The position numbers and the translations under genes are program-made. From Flavobacterium sp. J27 (GTDB lineage: Bacteria; Bacteroidota; Bacteroidia; Flavobacteriales; Flavobacteriaceae), in assembly GCF_004303025.1 (NCBI RefSeq), contig NZ_PJQW01000015.1:19848-83847 (forward strand): DNA of 64,000 bases, read 5' to 3'. Positions within the stretch are counted from its first letter, which is position 1. Every line of letters starts with the position of its first letter. The notes under the pieces were generated by a model that searched no databases, was not told where the DNA came from, and saw only the letters and a list, made by a program, of their open reading frames with translations. Of the stretch, positions 57,676 to 64,000 are shown piece after piece.

Positions 57676-58755
57676 ATGAAATTAATAGATAAATATATTT
57701 TAAAGCGTTATTTGGTTACTTTTTCGGTTATGTTACTATTATTTATTCCCATTGGAATTGTAATAGATGTATCTGAGAAGGTAAATAGAATGATTGAAAG
57801 GAAAGCACCTTTTAATGAAATTGTTATCTATTATGGTGATTTTATCATTTATTTTGCCAATTTGCTTTTTCCTATATTTTTATTTTTATCCGTAATTTGG
57901 TTTACCTCTAAGTTAGCTAATAATACTGAAATTATTGCTATTTTAAGTTCTGGAATTTCTTTTAAACGGTTTTTAAGACCTTTTCTATTAGGAGCTACTA
58001 TCGTTTGTATTTTTGCGTTATTAATGGGATTTTTTTTGGTACCCAAAGCTAGTAAAGGGTTCTTAGATTTTAGAAATACCTATTTAAGAGGAAGTAGTAA
58101 TAAAACCATGGAAACGTCTGATATTTTCAGACAAATAGGAGATGGAGAATATATTTATATTAGTAATTATAATTTTTTATCTAAAACAGGATTTAATTTT
58201 ACGTATGAAAAATTCAAATCAAATCAATTAATTGAAAAAGTAAATGCAAATAGGATTAAGTACGATGAGAAAACAAAGAAATATACTTTGTTTAATTATA
58301 TAAAACGTTCAGTAGGTAAAAATAACGACATTTTAGAATCGAAAGATAAAGAATTTGTTAAGTATAACTTTGAACCTGATGAATTAACCCCTGTTTTTTA
58401 TATAGCCGAAACGATGACTATTGGAGAATTATATACCTTTATAAATAAGGAGAAAAAAAAGGGAAATACAAGAATTAATGCTTATCTGGTAGTGTTGTAT
58501 AAAAAATATAGTTTACCAGTTTCTGCATTTATTTTAACGATAATAGCTGTAGCTGTTTCTTCTATGAAGAGAAGAGGAGGAATGGGAGTCAATTTGGCAA
58601 TAGGTATTGTTATTGCTTTCACTTTTATCTTTTTTGATAAAGTATTTGGTACCATTGCAGAAAATTCAGATTTTTCCCCTTTGTTAGCAGTATGGATTCC
58701 TAATATAGTTTTTGGTACATTAGCATTTTATTTACTTCGTAATGCAAAACGGTAA
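57676..58755 (+). CDS. LptF/LptG (YjgP/YjgQ) family permease
   Basis: 359 residues. Start LIDKYILKRYLVTFSVMLLLFIPIGIVID and a six-helix plan (three before and three after a large periplasmic beta domain of ~190 residues) are typical. Conserved GMGVNLAIGIVIAFTFIFFDKVFG and VWIPNIVFG occur near the end. Part of the LptB2FG complex that lifts LPS from the inner membrane. The partner LptF/LptG and LptB are not in the window. Overlaps the EamA gene by 14 bases. Confidence 0.92.
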   Translation: MKLIDKYILKRYLVTFSVMLLLFIPIGIVIDVSEKVNRMIERKAPFNEIVIYYGDFIIYFANLLFPIFLFLSVIWFTSKLANNTEIIAILSSGISFKRFLRPFLLGATIVCIFALLMGFFLVPKASKGFLDFRNTYLRGSSNKTMETSDIFRQIGDGEYIYISNYNFLSKTGFNFTYEKFKSNQLIEKVNANRIKYDEKTKKYTLFNYIKRSVGKNNDILESKDKEFVKYNFEPDELTPVFYIAETMTIGELYTFINKEKKKGNTRINAYLVVLYKKYSLPVSAFILTIIAVAVSSMKRRGGMGVNLAIGIVIAFTFIFFDKVFGTIAENSDFSPLLAVWIPNIVFGTLAFYLLRNAKR

Positions 58756-59653
58756 TTATTTAAAGAATTATTTACATCTTCATTTAATTATTTTTATTTG
58801 GGGATTTACAGCCATTTTAGGTAAACTTATTTCTCTTAAAGCGCTAGATTTAGTTTGGTATAGAATGCTTTTTGCAACTGTATTTATCATTGGTTTTATC
58901 TGTTTCAAAAAGCAGTCTTTAAAAATTCCGTTAAAGACATTTATAGGATTTGCAATTTCTGGAATTATTATTGCTGCACACTGGTTTACTTTCTATGAAG
59001 CTATAAAAGTTTCTAACATTTCAATTACGTTAGCTTGTTTATCTACTGGAGCTTTTTTTGCATCTTTAATAGAGCCTATTTTATACAAAAGAAAAATAGT
59101 AGGTTATGAAGTATTGTTTGGTATTATAACCGTAATAGGACTGAGTATTATTTTTAAAGTAGAGACACAATATAAAGTAGGTATTTATTTAGCGATTACT
59201 TCTGCGTTTTTATCGGCACTTTTTTCAGTTATAAATGGAAAATATGCCAAAGAGTATGATGCAAATATTATCTCTTTCTATGAATTAGGTGTAGGAGTAT
59301 TATTCTTAAGTACTGTATTGTTTTTTAATCAGCAATTTGACACTGTATTTTTTTCACTATCTATTAAAGATTTGATATGGTTATTAGTACTTTCGTCAAT
59401 ATGTACTGCTTATGCTTTTTCGGCATCTGTAAAAGTTATGAAAATATTAAGCCCGTTTACGGTTATGTTAACGATAAATCTAGAGCCTATTTACGGAATT
59501 ATTCTCGCATTATTAATTTTTGATGATTCGGAACATATGAATTCTATGTTTTATGTAGGAGCAGCGATAATATTAACTACAGTAATTGCAAACGGAATTG
59601 TGAAAAATTATAAAAAAAGAAAACTAAATCAACGTCAATACAATATTAATTAA
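58742..59653 (+). CDS. EamA/DMT-family transporter
   Basis: 303 residues, ten membrane helices in two EamA repeats of five. Segments include LIIFIWGFTAILGKLISLKALDLVWYRMLFA, ISNISITLACLSTGAFFASLIEP and the second half FTVMLTINLEPIYGIILALLIF. DMT proteins export or import amino acids, nucleosides or drugs; substrate is open. Translationally coupled to the LptF/G-like gene and thereby to tgt. Confidence 0.88.
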   Translation: MQNGNYLKNYLHLHLIIFIWGFTAILGKLISLKALDLVWYRMLFATVFIIGFICFKKQSLKIPLKTFIGFAISGIIIAAHWFTFYEAIKVSNISITLACLSTGAFFASLIEPILYKRKIVGYEVLFGIITVIGLSIIFKVETQYKVGIYLAITSAFLSALFSVINGKYAKEYDANIISFYELGVGVLFLSTVLFFNQQFDTVFFSLSIKDLIWLLVLSSICTAYAFSASVKVMKILSPFTVMLTINLEPIYGIILALLIFDDSEHMNSMFYVGAAIILTTVIANGIVKNYKKRKLNQRQYNIN

Positions 59654-59703
59654 TTTGAAAATTTTATCTTTGTAAAGACAAACGAAACCCAAAATTTAGT
59701 CCA

Positions 59704-60657
59704 ATGGAATATTTAGATTTTGAATTACCTATCAAAGAACTTGAAGACCAGTTAGATAAATGTGTTATCATAGGTCAAGAATCTGATGTAGACGTTACGC
59801 AAACTTGCAAGCAGATTGAAAAAAAATTAGAAGAAACAAAGAAGAACATATATAAAAATTTGACAGCTTGGCAACGTGTTCAAATGTCAAGACACCCAAA
59901 TCGCCCTTATACCATGGATCATATCAAGGCGTTATGTGGAGATACGTTCTTAGAACTTTTTGGAGACCGTGCTTTTAAAGACGATAAAGCAATGGTTGGT
60001 GGTTTAGGTAAAATTGGAGGACAATCATTTATGATTGTTGGTCAACAAAAAGGCTATAACACCAAAACACGTCAATACCGAAATTTTGGTATGGCTAATC
60101 CAGAAGGCTACAGAAAAGCATTACGTTTAATGAAGATGGCTGAAAAATTTGGTATTCCTGTGATTACTTTGGTAGACACACCAGGAGCATATCCAGGTTT
60201 AGAAGCTGAAGAAAGAGGACAAGGAGAGGCAATTGCGAGAAATATTCTTGAAATGATTCGTCTTAAAGTGCCTATTATTACAGTTATTGTAGGAGAAGGA
60301 GCTTCAGGAGGAGCCTTAGGAATAGGAGTAGGAGATAGAGTATTTATGTTAGAAAACACATGGTATTCTGTTATTTCTCCAGAATCTTGTTCGTCTATTT
60401 TATGGAGAAGTTGGGAGTATAAAGAACAAGCAGCAGAAGCTTTGAAATTAACAGCAACCGACATGAAAAAGCAAAAGTTAATAGACGATATTATACCAGA
60501 ACCTCTTGGAGGTGCTCATCATGATAGAGAAACTACTTTTAAGACAGTTGAAAAGTATATTTTGAAAGCACATAACGAATTAAAAGAGTTATCAACAGAA
60601 GATTTGATAATGCAACGTATGGATAAATATAGTAAAATGGGAGAATTCAAAGAATAA
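59704..60657 (+). CDS. accA: Acetyl-CoA carboxylase carboxyltransferase subunit alpha
   Basis: 317 residues. N-terminal helical dimer region (LPIKELEDQLDKC), then the crotonase-like core: GDRAFKDDKAMVGGLG, FGIPVITLVDTPGAYPGLEAEERGQGEAIARN in parts, IGEGASGGALGIGVGD and LEPLGGAHHDR. It carboxylates acetyl-CoA from carboxybiotin with AccD in fatty-acid synthesis. Single gene with its own terminator, next to dnaB, as in many flavobacteria. Confidence 0.96.
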   Translation: MEYLDFELPIKELEDQLDKCVIIGQESDVDVTQTCKQIEKKLEETKKNIYKNLTAWQRVQMSRHPNRPYTMDHIKALCGDTFLELFGDRAFKDDKAMVGGLGKIGGQSFMIVGQQKGYNTKTRQYRNFGMANPEGYRKALRLMKMAEKFGIPVITLVDTPGAYPGLEAEERGQGEAIARNILEMIRLKVPIITVIVGEGASGGALGIGVGDRVFMLENTWYSVISPESCSSILWRSWEYKEQAAEALKLTATDMKKQKLIDDIIPEPLGGAHHDRETTFKTVEKYILKAHNELKELSTEDLIMQRMDKYSKMGEFKE

Positions 60658-60680
60658 TTCATTTTGCCTTCGATTTTAAG

Positions 60681-60710
60681 TCCGAAGCATATTTGTTTCG
60701 GATTTTTTTT
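60681..60710 (+). terminator. Rho-independent terminator of accA
   Basis: TCCGAA (60681-60686) pairs with TTCGGA (60697-60702), followed by eight T to 60710. Confidence 0.85.
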
Positions 60711-60809
60711 GCGTTATAAACAATTATAACAACTTTATGAACAGTTTCTTAACAAGCTGTTATTAATAATTAGAATTAGAAATAGTTAATTTTTGGTTAA
60801 CTTCGCGTT

Positions 60810-62357
60810 ATGGAAAATATCAGAAGTAGTAGTCCGTTGAAGGTAGATAAAACGACTATAATTAATTTAGAGAAAGGAAAACTACCACCTCAAGCTGTTG
60901 ACCTTGAAGAAGCAGTTATTGGTGCGATGATGATTGATAAGAAAGGTGTTGATGAAGTAATTGATATTTTACAACCAGATGCTTTTTATAAGGAATCACA
61001 TAAACATATTTTTGAAGCTATTGTACAATTATTTAATGATACACAACCTATTGATTTGCTTACTGTTTCATCTCAATTGAAAAAAAATGGTAAGTTAGAT
61101 TTAGCTGGAGGCGATTTTTATTTAATTCAACTCACTCAAAAGATATCCTCTTCAGCACATATCGAATTTCATTCTAGAATTATTCTACAAAAATTTATTC
61201 AAAGAAGCTTAATAAAAATATCTAGTGAAATTATTGAAGAATCTTATGATGAAACTACCGATGTATTTGATTTGTTAGATAAAGCTGAATCAAAACTGTA
61301 TGAAGTAACCCAAGGAAATATTAAAAGAAGTTCTGAGACGGCTCAAAGTTTAGTAATTCAAGCAAAAAAGCGAATTGAAGAAATTGCAGGTAAAGAAGGA
61401 CTTAGTGGAATACCTACTGGATTTCATGATTTAGATAAGTTAACCTCTGGTTGGCAACCTTCCGATTTAATTATTGTTGCTGCACGTCCTGGTATGGGAA
61501 AAACAGCTTTTACGCTATCGATGGCTAGAAATATGGCGATAGATTATCAAGCACCAGTTGCCTTTTTTTCTTTAGAGATGTCTTCTGTTCAGTTAATTAC
61601 ACGTTTAATTTCATCTGAAACAGGTTTGTCTTCTGAAAAGTTACGTACAGGGAAATTAGAAAAACATGAATGGGAGCAATTATCAATCAAAGTTAAAGAC
61701 TTAGAAAAAGCACCATTATATATTGATGATACTCCTTCCTTGTCAATTTTTGATTTGCGTGCAAAAGCCAGGCGATTAGCATCTCAGTATGGTATTAAAA
61801 TGATTGTAATTGATTATCTTCAGTTAATGACTGCTGGGGGAAATGGAAAAGGTGGCGGAAATCGGGAGCAAGAAATTTCTACAATTTCTCGAAATTTAAA
61901 AGCATTAGCTAAAGAATTAAATGTTCCAGTAATTGCATTATCTCAGTTATCTCGTGCTGTTGAAACGAGAGGATCTAGTAAAAGACCATTACTTTCAGAT
62001 TTAAGGGAGTCTGGAGCGATTGAACAGGATGCTGATATTGTATCGTTTATTTATAGGCCAGAATATTATAAAATTGATGAATGGGATGATGAAGAGAGAA
62101 GCCCTACTCAGGGTCAGGCAGAATTTATTGTAGCTAAGCACAGAAATGGTGGATTAGATAATATTCGATTAAAATTTGTGGGAAGTTTAGGTAAATTTGA
62201 TAACCTAGATGATTTTAGTTCTCCTTTTGATGAACTACCTTCAAAAATGAATTTAGATGACCAAAATCCATTTGCTACACCAAATCTACCATCTCCAAAT
62301 GATGCCTTTGGTAGTAGTTTTAATTCTGACGATGATGATTCAGACGTGCCTTTTTAA
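60810..62357 (+). CDS. dnaB: Replicative DNA helicase
   Basis: 515 residues. N-terminal DnaB primase-binding domain (PPQAVDLEEAVIGAMMIDKKGVDEV). RecA-like core: Walker A AARPGMGKTAFTLSMA (residues ~230-244), AFFSLEMSSVQLITRLI (motif 1a), Walker B MIVIDYLQLMTAG, ALSQLSRAVETRGSSKRPLLSDLRESGAIEQDADIV, and an Arg finger near RSPTQGQAEFIVAKHRNG. Unwinds DNA at the fork as a hexamer. C-terminal acidic tail with DDDDSDVPF is as usual for Bacteroidota DnaB. No intein. Confidence 0.97.
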   Translation: MENIRSSSPLKVDKTTIINLEKGKLPPQAVDLEEAVIGAMMIDKKGVDEVIDILQPDAFYKESHKHIFEAIVQLFNDTQPIDLLTVSSQLKKNGKLDLAGGDFYLIQLTQKISSSAHIEFHSRIILQKFIQRSLIKISSEIIEESYDETTDVFDLLDKAESKLYEVTQGNIKRSSETAQSLVIQAKKRIEEIAGKEGLSGIPTGFHDLDKLTSGWQPSDLIIVAARPGMGKTAFTLSMARNMAIDYQAPVAFFSLEMSSVQLITRLISSETGLSSEKLRTGKLEKHEWEQLSIKVKDLEKAPLYIDDTPSLSIFDLRAKARRLASQYGIKMIVIDYLQLMTAGGNGKGGGNREQEISTISRNLKALAKELNVPVIALSQLSRAVETRGSSKRPLLSDLRESGAIEQDADIVSFIYRPEYYKIDEWDDEERSPTQGQAEFIVAKHRNGGLDNIRLKFVGSLGKFDNLDDFSSPFDELPSKMNLDDQNPFATPNLPSPNDAFGSSFNSDDDDSDVPF

Positions 62358-62368
62358 CATGAATAAAT

Positions 62369-62405
62369 AAAAAAAGAGATTTTCAAATTTGAAATCTCTT
62401 TTTTT
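62369..62405. terminator. Bidirectional Rho-independent terminator
   Basis: A-rich AAAAAAAGAGATTT (from 62369) pairs with AAATCTCTTTTTTT to 62405. It serves both dnaB and the convergent Tat-like gene. Confidence 0.85.
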
Positions 62406-62407
62406 AT

Positions 62408-62926
62408 TTATGCTTTTACTAAATGAAAATCAAATATTGAGAGTGTATGATTTTCTTTCAAATAATTCTTCGGACTATCATCAATTTTTAAGTTCGGATT
62501 GTATTTCCAAATGGAACAATGAACATTACATCCAAATCGAGACAAGTAAAGTTCGCTTACAAGTGGTTTATAACCTGTTGCGATAATTTCAATAGCAACT
62601 CTTTCTGTAACTTTTTTATTGGCAATTGAAAAGCCTGTTTTAATTTCATAAGAACCATCTTTTGATTCAATTGTTTGCTTGTAAGCCAATCTATTTTTTA
62701 AAGGTTTGACTTTCATTATCACAGATGAAATTGGTTCTAAAGTGGCAGCATCTATAAAATTCCCTTTTAATATCATTTCTCTATCAGTAAATGTTAAAGG
62801 TGAAAGATCAATGGAATTATTTTTTATTTCATTTTCTGTCTCAAATGAATATAAATTAGATCCAGATAACAGGAGTGAGCCTGTTGCTAAGGCACTCATT
62901 TTTTTTACAAAATTTCTTCTTTCCAT
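62408..62926 (-). CDS. Exported protein with Tat-like signal (172 aa)
   Basis: The N-terminus MERRNFVKKMSALATGSLLLSG has a twin-arginine motif (RRNFVKK) followed by a weakly hydrophobic stretch, which suggests Tat export. The mature domain (GNFIDAATLEPISSVIMKVKP, DGSYEIKTGFS) has a carboxypeptidase-regulatory or intradiol-dioxygenase-like beta fold, with an ending HTLSIFDFHLVKA. Metal ligands of true dioxygenases are not obvious. Isolated from dnaB by a terminator. Function unknown. Confidence 0.65.
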   Translation of the reverse strand: MERRNFVKKMSALATGSLLLSGSNLYSFETENEIKNNSIDLSPLTFTDREMILKGNFIDAATLEPISSVIMKVKPLKNRLAYKQTIESKDGSYEIKTGFSIANKKVTERVAIEIIATGYKPLVSELYLSRFGCNVHCSIWKYNPNLKIDDSPKNYLKENHTLSIFDFHLVKA

Positions 62927-63048
62927 TTTTATAAGGATTGTTGGTTAGTAATGCAGTAGTAATATTAGTGAAAAATTTTAAGCAAAAAGGGTCGTTACAA
63001 AATATCGTAACAACCGCTTTTTGTATTTCCAATAATTAAAAGTAATAA

Positions 63049-64000
63049 TTATTTTTTAATTATAAGTCTTTGTGCCTTAATCTGTTGGTTAGTTAATCCT
63101 TTGATAAAGTAAATGCCATCTGCTAAATTTTCAACATTAATATTGTTTTCAATATTTGAATTAAGATGGAATGTTTTTACTGTTTGACCTAATTGATTTA
63201 CTATTACAAATTCTCCATTCACATCCGTTTTAATAGTTACTAGTCCATTGGATGGGTTTGGATAAATTACAAACTTAATTTCATTTTCAAATGTTTCAGT
63301 ATCTAATGTAGTGACTGTATAACAAGTCGATTCTACTGTACAACCATTGAAAGATATTGATACTTTATAATCTCCAAGAGTAGAAGGTGTAAAATCTTGA
63401 TTTGTTTCACCCACTAATAATGTATTTGGGCATTCATACCATTGGTAAGTCATACCTGCATCAGTAGCATTAGCGGTTAAAATACCAGTTGTATTTTCAG
63501 AAATCGTATTATCAATTGCAGTTGGTTGTGTAATGGTAAAGTTTACGGAAGTCGTACAACTGTTAGCATCCGTTACTGTACAAGTCCAAGTTCCAGCTGA
63601 TAAACCAGTTACTGAAGGTGTTCCATCGCCTGTAGGGTTACCTGGAGTCCAATTATAGGTATATCCTCCTGCACCACCAGTTGCCACGTTTACAGTTGCC
63701 GCACCGTTTGAACCACCGTTACATGATACATCGGTTTGCGAAGAAGCAGTAAGAGCTAAAGCTGTTGGTTGTGTAATGGTAAAGTTTACAGAAGTCGTAC
63801 AACTGTTAGCATCCGTTACTGTACAAGTCCAAGTTCCTGCTGATAAACCAGTTACCGAAGGCGTTCCATCACCTGTAGGGTTACCTGGAGTCCAATTATA
63901 AGTATATCCTCCTGCACCACCAGTAGCCACGTTTACAGTTGCCGCACCGTTTGAACCACCGTTACATGATACATCGGTTTGCGAAGAAGCAGTAAGAGCT
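63049..64000 (-). CDS. T9SS type A sorting-domain adhesin with SprB-like repeats (5' part outside window)
   Basis: The frame is open from 63999 to the stop at 63049. An apparent start at 63930 is an internal GTG, so the protein continues beyond the window. SprB-type repeats of 81 residues (about GGYTYNWTPGNPTGDGTP, then WTCTVTDANSCTTSVNFTITQPTA) are followed by a single Ig-like domain. A C-terminal Por-type sorting signal closes it (VIYPNPSNGLVTIKT, GQTVKTFHL, LADGIYFIKG, QRLIIKK). It is exported through type IX secretion and kept at the surface, likely a gliding or attachment adhesin. Confidence 0.9.
   Translation of the reverse strand, partial: ALTASSQTDVSCNGGSNGAATVNVATGGAGGYTYNWTPGNPTGDGTPSVTGLSAGTWTCTVTDANSCTTSVNFTITQPTALALTASSQTDVSCNGGSNGAATVNVATGGAGGYTYNWTPGNPTGDGTPSVTGLSAGTWTCTVTDANSCTTSVNFTITQPTAIDNTISENTTGILTANATDAGMTYQWYECPNTLLVGETNQDFTPSTLGDYKVSISFNGCTVESTCYTVTTLDTETFENEIKFVIYPNPSNGLVTIKTDVNGEFVIVNQLGQTVKTFHLNSNIENNINVENLADGIYFIKGLTNQQIKAQRLIIKK
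63521..64000. repeat. 243-base in-frame tandem repeat (SprB units)
   Basis: Unit boundaries at 63521 and 63764 (start GTTGGTTGTG) give a period of 243 bases or 81 codons. The second unit, cut by the window end, is nearly identical to the first, so recent duplication or gene conversion is likely and the count may differ between strains. Confidence 0.85.

Overview
ORGANISM. The window looks like a chromosomal piece of a flavobacterium (Bacteroidota, Flavobacteriaceae-like). It is AT-rich, has a type IX secretion (Por) sorting domain and SprB-type repeats at the right edge, -7 boxes of the TAnnTTTG type, no clear Shine-Dalgarno sequences, DUF4252 genes beside an ECF sigma factor, and a TonB-dependent B12 receptor. 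The genus cannot be named from sequence alone.

LAYOUT. (1) 1-13.2 kb: accessory region, almost all minus strand. It holds two AraC regulators, an SDR gene, a YeiH-type exporter with its LysR regulator, and many small lipoproteins and membrane proteins without known function. (2) 13.58-26.89 kb: an integron-like cassette array. Nine same-direction cassettes are separated by ten attC-like imperfect palindromes (about 120-170 bp) and end at an attI-like site beside a Xer/IntI-type tyrosine recombinase. Cargo includes a Shedu (DUF4263) nuclease, a SUKH-like protein, a DUF695 lipoprotein, a Tiki-fold lipoprotein, a HAD phosphatase and an SDR/DoxX/AraC operon. (3) 27-37.3 kb: vitamin B12 block, with a BtuF/BtuC-like ABC importer diverging from cobU, a PP-loop ATPase, a BluB-CobT fusion, cobS and cobC, then a cobalamin riboswitch and btuB. 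(4) 37.4-41 kb: S41 protease, ECF sigma factor, anti-sigma factor and two DUF4252 genes. (5) 41.1-46.7 kb: a small accessory block (PLP decarboxylase, Tiki-fold protein, DUF218, HExxH protein) bounded by an imperfect ~48-bp direct repeat, then a decayed gene. (6) 46.7-62.4 kb: core genome, with tRNA-Leu, two tRNA-Lys, aroK, split transketolase, glycosyltransferases, aldehyde dehydrogenase, tgt, an LptF/G permease, accA and dnaB. (7) 62.4-64 kb: a Tat-like exported protein and the C-terminal end of a T9SS adhesin.

MAIN RESULT. The array shows integron logic directly in the bases. All internal sites share an asymmetric hairpin with terminal boxes ending AAC / beginning GTT. In seven of nine cassettes the ~15 bases at the cassette's start match the same cassette's own far end (up to 14/15) better than they match the other arm of the neighbouring palindrome. 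This is what recombination through circular cassettes leaves behind. The recombinase lacks the insertion typical of IntI, has an N-terminal extension of about 70 residues, and lies with its 3' end toward the array.
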